From assembly GCA_027941995.1 (NCBI GenBank), contig CP115966.1:2542001-2606000 (forward strand): a DNA stretch of 64,000 bases. Direction: 5' to 3'. This DNA is from Erythrobacteraceae bacterium WH01K. Its GTDB lineage: Bacteria; Pseudomonadota; Alphaproteobacteria; Sphingomonadales; Sphingomonadaceae. Position numbers and translations under genes: made by a program. This document shows positions 33,434 to 43,025 of the stretch, in pieces; the stretch's first letter is position 1; each line of letters begins with the position of its first letter. The notes beneath the pieces were generated by a model. That model was not told where the DNA came from and did no database searches. It was given only the letters and a program-made list of their open reading frames with translations.

Positions 33434-34114
33434 CTACCCGGCCCCGTCTTCGTAGACGTAATCGCCCTCTTCCTCATCCTCCCACAGGTCCTCGTCATCG
33501 TCATGGCCGTCCCATGTTTCCGGCCCCTGCTTCACGCGCGCCAGCAGGCCGCGAAAATCTTCCGCGTCGTATGCGGCGGACGGGTCGGTGCGGGGCGGTT
33601 CGTCGCGCAGGAAGCCGTGACGCATGGACAGCAGGGCGATGGTCAGGCGCTCGTCGAACTTTCGCGATGTGCCGACCAGCTCGCCCCTGTAGTAATGATG
33701 CCGCTCCACGCCGTTCAGCGCGCGGTCCATCGCAGCCGCGCCCAGCGCATCGAAAGAGCACTGGAAGGCCGCATCCCAGGCGAGGTCGAACGGCTCCCCC
33801 TTCAGCCGCGCGCGCAGCTTGTAGGCGGAGGCGCGGCTCATCCCGGCAGCCTTCGCCGCTTTCGAGACATTGTGCTTCGTCGCCAGCGCTTCGAGGAAGA
33901 TCGCCTGCCTTTCCGGCGTCCACCCGTCATGGCGGACGGCCGGCGCGCCGGGATCGCCCGGCGGCACACGGACCAGCGCCGCCCCTGTGGCCGCGTGGTT
34001 CGGGTGAGGGCCGGTTCCGTGTTCGGGCTCGCATTGAGGGCCGAGGCCACTTGGACCGAGGTCGCCGGCGGGGCTGGAGGGGTCGAAGGCGGACAGGGGG
34101 GATGGTTTGCTCAT
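33434..34114 (-). CDS. Helix-turn-helix protein, function unknown
   Basis: A 226-residue protein. After a Pro/Gly-rich leader (about residues 1-60), the core is GWTPERQAIFLEALATKHNVSKAAKAAGMSRASAYKLRARLKG (positions about 62-104), a clear HTH in which NVSKAAKAAGMSRASAYKLR is the turn and recognition helix. It then has DLAWDAAFQCSFDALGAAAMDRALNG and a very acidic tail (DDDEDLWEDEEEGDY). Some phage small-terminase or regulator proteins look similar, but no phage genes are near. The start used is M at 34114; the frame opens up to 34192. A perfect inverted repeat is in its promoter gap. Confidence 0.72.
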   Translation of the reverse strand: MSKPSPLSAFDPSSPAGDLGPSGLGPQCEPEHGTGPHPNHAATGAALVRVPPGDPGAPAVRHDGWTPERQAIFLEALATKHNVSKAAKAAGMSRASAYKLRARLKGEPFDLAWDAAFQCSFDALGAAAMDRALNGVERHHYYRGELVGTSRKFDERLTIALLSMRHGFLRDEPPRTDPSAAYDAEDFRGLLARVKQGPETWDGHDDDEDLWEDEEEGDYVYEDGAG

Positions 34115-34214
34115 CGAACAGTCTAAGGCACAGGCGGGGCCGTGTAGGACAGGAAAAACCGCGCGGGCCCCGTGCCGCCCGGTGCTCGCCATCCCGCCGA
34201 TACTTCGCCAAAAC

Positions 34215-34238
34215 CGATTAATGTCGCCGGATTAATCG
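34215..34238. promoter_or_regulatory. Inverted repeat CGATTAAT-N8-ATTAATCG
   Basis: A perfect 8+8 inverted repeat with an eight-base spacer lies in the 137-base gap between the divergent HTH gene and DUF2061 gene, 13 bases before the DUF2061 start. It is a candidate operator, perhaps for the HTH protein itself. Confidence 0.5.
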
Positions 34239-34251
34239 CGGGAGCCTTTGT

Positions 34252-34518
34252 GTGGACGAGTGCATTACCCCTTCCATGACCCGCGATTATGCCAAGACGC
34301 TGACCTTCCTCGCCCTGCACCTGATCGTGGGCTTCACCGTGGCCTATCTGTTCACCGGCTCGATCGCGCTGGCCGGAGGCATCGCGCTGGTCGAGCCGCT
34401 GGTAAACGCCGTCGTCTTCTTCTTCCACGAACGCGCCTGGGAACAAAAGAACCGCCCCGCCCTGCTGGACGTGCTGCTGCACCGGCATGGCGCTGAGAAG
34501 CGGTCGCGGGTGGGTTAA
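34252..34518 (+). CDS. DUF2061 membrane protein
   Basis: An 88-residue protein with two membrane helices (about residues 17-35 and 40-58). The family motif is RDYAKTLTFLALHLIVGFTVAYLFTGSIALAGGIALVEPLVNAVVFFFHERAW (seen as ALVEPL and FFFHERAW). DUF2061 proteins are small membrane proteins without known activity, often next to stress or transport genes. GTG at 34252 follows GGGAG by about seven bases; ATG at 34276 is the alternative and gives the family's usual length. Confidence 0.82.
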   Translation: MDECITPSMTRDYAKTLTFLALHLIVGFTVAYLFTGSIALAGGIALVEPLVNAVVFFFHERAWEQKNRPALLDVLLHRHGAEKRSRVG

Positions 34519-34546
34519 GAGAGGCCAGCCCGACTATTCACGGTAT

Positions 34547-34560
34547 CGCAAACATTTGCG
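34547..34560. promoter_or_regulatory. Inverted repeat CGCAAA-N2-TTTGCG
   Basis: A perfect 6+6 inverted repeat (14 bases in all) lies 16 bases before the DUF2726 start, where an operator would block initiation. No partner regulator is recognised. Confidence 0.35.
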
Positions 34561-34575
34561 GCCACCATTATTGTG

Positions 34576-35205
34576 ATGGAAACCGTGAATTTCTTGCTCG
34601 ACCGCCCGTTCGCGCTCCTGATTGTTCTCGCCCTTGGCGGGATTATCGGGATTGCGCTGGAAAACACGCTGAACAGGTTCGACCGTGAAAAGCGCAAGGC
34701 CTACTGGCGTGGCCGCAACGCGCACCGCACCGGCAAGAAGGGTTTCTACAAAAATGGCAAGGCGGGACAGTCCCGAGGCGATTACGCTGCCGAGCAATTG
34801 AAAACGGTCAGCCGGTCGAAATTTACATCGCGCAGCCTGCTCAACAAGTCGGAAGCCAAGGTGTTCGACGCGCTCGACAAGGCGGTGATCGCCCGCAACC
34901 CCGCATGGCAGGTAATGGCACAGGTGTCGCTGGGCGAATTCCTGTCCAGCCCGGACAAGGACGCCTATTTCGCGGTCAATTCCAAGCGGGTGGACTTCGC
35001 CCTGATGGACGAGAAATGCCGCGTGGTGCACGCGCTGGAATACCAAGGATCAGGCCACCACGCCGGTGAAAGCGCCGCCGCCCGCGACGCGGTCAAGAAA
35101 GAAGCACTGCGCAAGGCGGGCATCGGCTATCACGAAATCGTCGCCGGGCACACCACGCCGAGCGAACTCAGGGCGCTGGTGGAGAAGCTGGTTCCGGCAG
35201 GTTAG
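34576..35205 (+). CDS. DUF2726 protein with N-terminal membrane anchor
   Basis: A 209-residue protein. The N-terminal hydrophobic helix (about residues 11-30) is followed by a basic linker (DREKRKAYWRGRNAHRTGKKGFYKN) and the DUF2726 domain (about residues 78-205) with LLNKSEAKVFDALDKAV, VMAQVSLGEFL and KRVDFALMDEKCRVVHALEYQGSGHH. DUF2726 is related to the PD-(D/E)xK nuclease fold; here the VDFAL and ALEYQGSGHH stretches hold the Asp, Glu and Gln that fit such a site. Many members are attached to topoisomerase or helicase genes, but this one is alone. A GTG one codon earlier is possible. Confidence 0.8.
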   Translation: METVNFLLDRPFALLIVLALGGIIGIALENTLNRFDREKRKAYWRGRNAHRTGKKGFYKNGKAGQSRGDYAAEQLKTVSRSKFTSRSLLNKSEAKVFDALDKAVIARNPAWQVMAQVSLGEFLSSPDKDAYFAVNSKRVDFALMDEKCRVVHALEYQGSGHHAGESAAARDAVKKEALRKAGIGYHEIVAGHTTPSELRALVEKLVPAG

Positions 35206-35231
35206 TTGTTCGTCTTCACAACAGACCGTGG

Positions 35232-35450
35232 ATGCCGCCAGCATCGGCACCGCCCCAAAACATCGGCGCCACTCGCGCGATTATGGACGACCCGCGCGCC
35301 TTCATGGACGAAGTGGGCGGCGGCCCGCGCCCGTTCAGCTTCGCCCCCGTTCAGCAAAGCCGTAAGTTGAACTTCCTGCAGGCGCTGGACCGGTTCCTGG
35401 CGGTAATGCGGCGTAATTCGCCGCTTTTGGCCGCGGCCAGTTCGGACTGA
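35232..35450 (+). CDS. Possible small protein, unrecognised
   Basis: A 72-codon ORF in the 400-base gap before the alcohol dehydrogenase gene. The stretch from the internal ATG at 35283 (MDDPRAFMDEVGGGPRPFSF, then VQQSRKLNFLQALDRFLAVMRRNSPLLAA) has the G/C-rich third positions typical of real genes here and a plausible helix, but no ribosome site and no known domain. It may be a fragment of a lost gene. The opposite strand gives only a shadow of the dehydrogenase frame. Confidence 0.35.
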   Translation: MPPASAPPQNIGATRAIMDDPRAFMDEVGGGPRPFSFAPVQQSRKLNFLQALDRFLAVMRRNSPLLAAASSD

Positions 35451-35607
35451 AATGCCACCACTTGTGCGGCCAGCATGCTCCGGCGATCTACCTTCTCCCT
35501 GCGAGGTGAGGCGCAAATCGCAGCTTAAATGAGTGAACCGTGGAACTTTTCTTCCTACCGCTTGCTGAGTGACCACACCGATTGAAAATACGAGAAAGGT
35601 CAAAACC

Positions 35608-36789
35608 ATGCGCGCACTTGTCTGGAACGGAAAGAACGATATCCGCTGCGAAACGGTCGACGACCCTCGTATCGAGGATCCCCGGGACTGCATTCTCAAG
35701 GTCAGTTCGACCGCGATCTGCGGCTCCGACCTGCATTTGATGGATGGTGTCGTTCCCAAGATGAAACAGGGCGATATCCTGGGCCACGAATTCATGGGCG
35801 AAGTCGTCGAAGTCGGGGCGGATGTGAAACGCCTGAAGGTCGGCGACCGGGTGGTGGTGCCCTTCACCATATCCTGCGGCGAATGCTGGTTCTGCCAGCG
35901 CGAACTCTATTCCCTGTGCGATACGACCAATCGCACGGCGGAAAACGCCCGCGAAGCCATGGGCCACGCTCCCGCCGGACTTTTCGGCTATTCCCATCTG
36001 ACCGGTGGCTATTCCGGCGGTCAGGCAGAATATGTCAGGGTGCCCCACGCCGATGTCGGCCCGATCAAGCTGGAAAACGACCTGCCGGACGACAAGGTGC
36101 TGTTCCTGTCCGACATCTTCCCGACTGGCTGGATGGCGGCGGAAAACGCCATCGGCGATGAAAAGGGCAAGACCGTTGCGGTGTGGGGCGCAGGACCGGT
36201 GGGCCTGTTTGCAGTCCGCAGCGCATGGATGATGGGAGCGGAACGGGTCATCGTGATTGACCGGGTGCCCGAACGGCTGGAACTCGCCGCGAGCTACGGC
36301 AAGGCTGAAACCATCGATTACAGCCAGACCGACGTCAAGGAGGCGCTCGACGAGATGACGGGTGGCCGGGGACCGGATGCAGGCATCGACGCGGTCGGCG
36401 CGGAGGCCCACGGGCACGGCGTGCTGGGCGATATCAAGGACAAAGTAGAGCTGCACACCACCGGCATGTCCGACCAGCCGTATGCGCTGCAGGAAATGGT
36501 CAAGTCGGTGCGCAAGGGCGGGACGCTGTCCGTCCCCGGCGTCTATGCGAGTACGGTAAAGTTCCCGATCGGGCCTTTCATGAACAAAGGGCTCACCATG
36601 AAATCGGGACAGACACACATGCAGCGCTACCTTGCGCCGCTGCTGAAGCGGGTCGAGGCGGGAGAGATCGACCTGTCGGAAATCATCACCCACCGCGGCG
36701 ACCTGAAGGACGGGCCGGATTTGTACAACACTTTCCGCGACAAGCATGACGGCTGCATCAAGTGCGTGATGAAGCCCGAAGAACTCTAA
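35608..36789 (+). CDS. Zinc-dependent alcohol dehydrogenase (formaldehyde-dehydrogenase-like MDR)
   Basis: A 393-residue MDR enzyme. Catalytic zinc ligands are Cys38 in ICGSDLH and the LGHEFMGEV His/Glu. The structural-zinc cysteines are in [16 protein letters not shown]. The NAD site is [15 protein letters not shown]. The insertion after the Cys cluster ([24 protein letters not shown]) is the feature of the glutathione-independent formaldehyde dehydrogenase / long-chain FDH group, in which the cofactor stays bound. AAAGG eight bases before ATG sets the start. It is alone, with no regulator beside it. Confidence 0.9.
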   Translation: MRALVWNGKNDIRCETVDDPRIEDPRDCILKVSSTAICGSDLHLMDGVVPKMKQGDILGHEFMGEVVEVGADVKRLKVGDRVVVPFTISCGECWFCQRELYSLCDTTNRTAENAREAMGHAPAGLFGYSHLTGGYSGGQAEYVRVPHADVGPIKLENDLPDDKVLFLSDIFPTGWMAAENAIGDEKGKTVAVWGAGPVGLFAVRSAWMMGAERVIVIDRVPERLELAASYGKAETIDYSQTDVKEALDEMTGGRGPDAGIDAVGAEAHGHGVLGDIKDKVELHTTGMSDQPYALQEMVKSVRKGGTLSVPGVYASTVKFPIGPFMNKGLTMKSGQTHMQRYLAPLLKRVEAGEIDLSEIITHRGDLKDGPDLYNTFRDKHDGCIKCVMKPEEL

Positions 36790-36802
36790 GGCCGGGCGGG
36801 GC

Positions 36803-36818
36803 CCGTACATGCGTACGG
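36803..36818. terminator. Inverted repeat between convergent alcohol dehydrogenase and thiC
   Basis: CCGTAC-N4-GTACGG is a perfect 6+6 hairpin between the two stop codons. It is too short and lacks a T-run, so a terminator role is only a suggestion. Confidence 0.3.
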
Positions 36819-36850
36819 ACTTCGCCTATTAATCCTTACGAGGGAACGTC

Positions 36851-39250
<2,400 letters not shown>

Positions 39251-39257
39251 TCACCAA

Positions 39258-39352
39258 CCCTTCCCTCCGCCGGTGCTAGCCGGTTCAGGTTCGACGGGTC
39301 GGAGGATGCCAGCCCTCCCTCTCAGCGCAAGGCGCGCTCCCCGGGGATGGCA
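39258..39352 (-). promoter_or_regulatory. TPP riboswitch (THI element)
   Basis: On the minus strand the sequence has the conserved blocks in order: GGGGAGC, CTGAGAGGGAGGG, GACCC, GAACCTGAACCGGCTAGCACCGGCGGAGGGA (quoted in parts: AACCTGAACCGG, TAGCACCGGCG). These are the P2/P4 helices and the pyrimidine- and pyrophosphate-binding loops of the THI box. It lies upstream of the membrane protein and thiC genes and should shut them off when TPP is plentiful, by sequestering the ribosome site or by termination. Confidence 0.92.
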
Positions 39353-39360
39353 CCAGTGTA

Positions 39361-39615
39361 GATGCTGCGGGCACCGGCGTAAAGGACGATTGCCGGGAAT
39401 CGTTGAGCCCTGAGAATCCGGGCGATCAGGGTCCGGTCTGGAAGATCTTGGCAGGCAACCGCCCGACGAAGTCGCGGGTCGCCACGCTAAAACATACGAG
39501 TTTTTCAGGCCTTGGATGCTGACGAGGCGTTTTTCATATTGTCAAAATTTTGGAATTTCTTATCGATTTCTTCCTTGGGGAGTCGATGGGGTTCCCCATT
39601 GTTGAGGGGTCACAC
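39361..39615. other. Gene-free, AT-richer region before the first trimeric autotransporter
   Basis: No gene is seen. The last 110 bases are clearly poorer in G and C than the surroundings. They end in a possible hairpin TGGGGA-N11-TCCCCA (about 39575-39597) and the ribosome site GAGGGG before the ATG at 39616. It probably holds the promoter and leader of the surface protein gene. Confidence 0.45.
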
Positions 39616-42600
39616 ATGAAAAAATCTGTTCGCGTTGCGACAGCACTGCTGCTCGCCACCTCTTCGCTCGCCTTTGCTACATCTTCTGCGCAGGCAAGCG
39701 AATGCCTACTCGATACCAATGACGACGGCGTTGCCGACGGTTCCGATACCGATGGCGGTGCCACGTCGACCGGCGATGACGGAAGCCTCGCGTGCGGACC
39801 GGGGGCCAGCGCACTAGGTTTCGCCGCCACCGCGTTCGGCGGTAACGCCAGCGCTGCGGAAATGAGCGTGGCGATCGGCTTCGCGGCGCAAAGCGGGTTC
39901 ATGAATACTGCCGTTGGCCACGAATCCCAGGCACTGGGCGACCAGGCTACGGCTATCGGGACATTGTCGCGGGCCAATACGTTCAATTCGACCGCCGTCG
40001 GTTATGCCGCGGAAGCGCGCGGAGAAGACGCGGTTGCCCTTGGCACCGGCGCGATTGCGGATGCGTTCGGCACGACCTCCATCGGCGTCAATGCAACCGC
40101 AGTCGGTTTCAGCAACGTGGCCCTGGGAACGCAGAGTCTCGCATTCGGCGAACTCAGTTCGGCGATCGGATCGTACGCCGGGACATTCGCCGACTCTGCC
40201 ACGGCGGTTGGCGCAGGAGCGACTGCGAACGCCATCAATTCCGTCGCTCTCGGCGCTTCCAGCTTTGCCGACCGCGACAATTCCGTATCCATCGGTCAGG
40301 TTGGCGCCGAGCGCCAGATTACGAATGTCGCAGCCGGCACACAAGGCACAGATGCGGTCAACCTCGACCAGCTCAATGCTGCCATGGGCGCAAGCGGGAG
40401 CGTGTATGTCGACGTCAACGGCACAGGCGGGCCGGCAAATGCCGACGGGTTCGAAGCGATCGCGATCGGGTCCGACGCGCTTGCACCGGGCTTCAGTGCG
40501 ATTGCCATCGGCAATGCAAGCAACGCCATTGATAGTGGCACGATAGCCATCGGGCAGTTCGCTTTTGCGACCGGCGATTTCTCCAGCGCGCTGGGAGAAG
40601 GGGCGGCCGCAACCGGCATAAATGCCGTGGCAGTCGGAGCCTTCTCACAGGCCACGGGCTTCATCTCTACGACAATCGGCAGCAATGCCAGCGCCATCGC
40701 GGACAATTCGACAGCCATCGGGTCGAGCGCGGGTGCGAACTTCGCCAATTCCGTTGCTCTGGGAGCGAACTCACGAACGGACAGGGAAAATTCGGTGTCG
40801 GTCGGCAACACCGACTTCGACGGGCAGCGTCAGATCACCAATCTTGCAGCGGGCACCGCGGATACCGATGCCGTCAACGTCGCGCAGCTCAACGCCGCGG
40901 TCGCCGATGCCGGCAGTCCTTATTTCGCAGTCAACAGCGCCGGAGCACCGGCCGAAGCGGGCGGCTTCGATTCCATCGCGATAGGGGGAAATGCGATCGC
41001 GTTTCTTGATGGCAATATCGCCATAGGTGGCGGCAGCGTAGTCGCTGGATTCAACTCCTTGGCCTTAGGACAGAACAGCGCCGCGCTAGCCGATAATGCA
41101 ACCGCGATCGGCTCTTTCGCCTTTGTTCAAGGACCCTTCTCTACCGCAATGGGAGCAAACGCTTCGACGATTGAAATCGGGTCGACCGCCATCGGTTCGG
41201 GCGCCTTCGCCTCGGCCAGGTTCGCGAATGCTATCGGCACCGCGTCCCAGGCTACAGGTCTGCAATCTACGGCAGTAGGCAACGACACCGATGCCTTGGG
41301 CGACTTCGCCTCAGGCTTTGGTAACAGTGCGCAGGCAACCGGCGAGCAATCCACTTCAATCGGCGCATTCTCGAATGCATCAGGACTCTTCAGCAGCGCA
41401 TTGGGCGTCGAAGCGTTTGCGAACGGCCGCAGCTCGATAGCGCTCGGAGTCGTGGCAGTCGCTGCCGATTTCGGGTCGAGTGCTATTGGCACATCAGCCG
41501 ATGCATTGGCCGTGGCGACAACGGCGGTCGGTCATCGCAGCCTTGCGCTAGAGACAGGGTCGGTCGCTTTGGGCGCCGACCTTGATGACGATGGGTTGGG
41601 CGCAAGGGCGGAGGGTGCCCAAACTGTCGCGATCGGGTCCGACTCGCTGGCATCGGCCACCGGCTCGGTCGCCATCGGCTACGGCTCCATGGCGGATCAG
41701 GATAACACCGTATCCTTCGGCAATGCGGACACGCAGCGCCGCCTCGTCAACGTGGCGGATGGCGTGGACGACAGCGATGCGGTGACCGTGCGCCAGCTCA
41801 ACAATGCCGTGGAAGGCGCGACCAGTACGGCCGCTGCTGCGCGGGCCCGTGCGGACGATGCCTTTGCCCTGGCAGAAGATGCCAATGCGCTGGCGCTGTC
41901 GAACCAGTCGGCCATTGCGGACAACACTGCCGCGATCGCCGGCAACACGGCAGATATTGCAGCCAATACTGCAAACATCGCTACGAACACCGCGGATATC
42001 GCCACGAATACGGCAGCCATTGCAACCAACGCGGCGGGCATCGCGGCGAATACGGCGGCCATTGCCGGCAACACGGCCGCGATCGACGACGTGAACGACC
42101 GCGTCGATGCGAACGAGGCGGCGATCCAGTCGCTGGCGGGCAGCCTGCCCTATGTCGACGTCAATTCGGACGTGGCGCCAGCCTCTGCCACCGGGGCGGA
42201 AGCCATCGCCATCGGCGGCGGAGCGACTGCCGGCGGTGACGGAGCACTCGCGCTGGGGGGCACGGCCGATGCTTCCGCCGACAACGCCGTGGCCCTGGGT
42301 GCCGGTGCGACGGCTGCCTTTGCGGGCTCGACCGCGGTCGGTGCCGGTTCCGTGACGACGGCAGAGAACCAGGTCATGCTTGGCGCGTCCGGCAGTTCGG
42401 TCGTGGTGGCCGATATCGCCAGCTCGACTGCAGCGCAGTCGGGTCCGGTCGATGCCGTGACCATCGATGCCAGCGGGGTACTCGGCCGGGGCAGCTTCGC
42501 CTCCGTCGGCGGGCTGGCTGCGGCCAACCAGCGGATCGACGTGCTGGGCACGCAGGTCGGCGCGCTGGGCGCCCGGACAACGGCGCTGGAAGGGCAGGTT

Positions 42601-42864
42601 TCGACCCTGTTCGACCTCACGGAGACTGTGGACAAGGACGCGCAGCGGGGCATCGCCTCGATCGCTGCTGCCGCCCATCCCCACTTCCCCAGTGAAGCAG
42701 GCAAGACCAGCTACGCCAGCAACGTCGCGCTCTATCGCGGCGAAGTCGGCTTCTCCGCCGGTGTGATGCACCGCCTCGAAGGGGATTTCGCCGTGACGGC
42801 GGGGGTCAGCTACGCCGGCGGCAATTCCACCGCCGCACGCGTCGGTATCGCCGGCGAGTTCTGA
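39616..42864 (+). CDS. YadA-like trimeric autotransporter adhesin (first copy)
   Basis: A 1082-residue trimeric autotransporter. The signal peptide (residues 1-29) leads to an Asp-rich start with two Cys (DTNDDGVADGSDTDGG), then a long left-handed beta-roll head of AxAxGxxA/S repeats (GASALGFAATAFG, GSYAGTFADSATAVGAGA and so on). Necks are ITNVAAGTQGTDAVNLDQLNAAM and a second DADAVNVAQLNAAV-type. A heptad stalk NTAxIAx lies at residues 770-825, then a short second head, a coil, and the YadA anchor ending RVGIAGEF. The start follows GAGGGG. It is probably an adhesin or surface layer. It is followed by a terminator and a second, shorter copy. Confidence 0.9.
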   Translation: MKKSVRVATALLLATSSLAFATSSAQASECLLDTNDDGVADGSDTDGGATSTGDDGSLACGPGASALGFAATAFGGNASAAEMSVAIGFAAQSGFMNTAVGHESQALGDQATAIGTLSRANTFNSTAVGYAAEARGEDAVALGTGAIADAFGTTSIGVNATAVGFSNVALGTQSLAFGELSSAIGSYAGTFADSATAVGAGATANAINSVALGASSFADRDNSVSIGQVGAERQITNVAAGTQGTDAVNLDQLNAAMGASGSVYVDVNGTGGPANADGFEAIAIGSDALAPGFSAIAIGNASNAIDSGTIAIGQFAFATGDFSSALGEGAAATGINAVAVGAFSQATGFISTTIGSNASAIADNSTAIGSSAGANFANSVALGANSRTDRENSVSVGNTDFDGQRQITNLAAGTADTDAVNVAQLNAAVADAGSPYFAVNSAGAPAEAGGFDSIAIGGNAIAFLDGNIAIGGGSVVAGFNSLALGQNSAALADNATAIGSFAFVQGPFSTAMGANASTIEIGSTAIGSGAFASARFANAIGTASQATGLQSTAVGNDTDALGDFASGFGNSAQATGEQSTSIGAFSNASGLFSSALGVEAFANGRSSIALGVVAVAADFGSSAIGTSADALAVATTAVGHRSLALETGSVALGADLDDDGLGARAEGAQTVAIGSDSLASATGSVAIGYGSMADQDNTVSFGNADTQRRLVNVADGVDDSDAVTVRQLNNAVEGATSTAAAARARADDAFALAEDANALALSNQSAIADNTAAIAGNTADIAANTANIATNTADIATNTAAIATNAAGIAANTAAIAGNTAAIDDVNDRVDANEAAIQSLAGSLPYVDVNSDVAPASATGAEAIAIGGGATAGGDGALALGGTADASADNAVALGAGATAAFAGSTAVGAGSVTTAENQVMLGASGSSVVVADIASSTAAQSGPVDAVTIDASGVLGRGSFASVGGLAAANQRIDVLGTQVGALGARTTALEGQVSTLFDLTETVDKDAQRGIASIAAAAHPHFPSEAGKTSYASNVALYRGEVGFSAGVMHRLEGDFAVTAGVSYAGGNSTAARVGIAGEF
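41923..42090 (+). repeat. Eight 21-base units coding heptad stalk NTAxIAx
   Basis: Eight successive 21-base units each encode N-T/A-A-x-I-A/D-x (NTAAIAG, NTADIAA, NTANIAT, NTADIAT, NTAAIAT, NAAGIAA, NTAAIAG, NTAAIDD). Asn sits at one core position, a pattern typical of trimeric autotransporter stalks. The DNA units differ at synonymous positions, so the array is old rather than freshly expanded. Confidence 0.85.
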
Positions 42865-42881
42865 GGCCGGTTCGCATAACA

Positions 42882-42914
42882 GGGCGGGCGCGGCGTTTTT
42901 GCCGTCGCCCGCCC
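42882..42914 (+). terminator. Terminator after first trimeric autotransporter
   Basis: GGGCGGGCG pairs perfectly with CGCCCGCCC, with an inner CGGC/GCCG stem and a T5 loop, 18 bases after the stop codon. The very stable stem fits an intrinsic terminator, although no T-run follows. Confidence 0.65.
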
Positions 42915-43025
42915 ACCGCAAACCATGGCTTAGATACCCATTTGCTATCTGGTTGAAAAAATGAGTAGGTAGCCCGCGATCGTAGCGGGTCAGGAAATCC
43001 CGCGTCACCTATTGGGGGTTATTCG

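Noticed and set aside
33434-34114. Phage terminase small subunit
   Set aside because: The HTH looks somewhat similar, but there is no large terminase, portal or other phage gene nearby.
35202-35870. Minus-strand ORF upstream of the alcohol dehydrogenase
   Set aside because: Most of it is antisense to the dehydrogenase. The rest has no ribosome site or conserved motif.
41923-42090. Regular 21-base repeats as a CRISPR array
   Set aside because: The repeats are in frame, differ at synonymous sites, have no spacers, and encode the heptads of the adhesin stalk.
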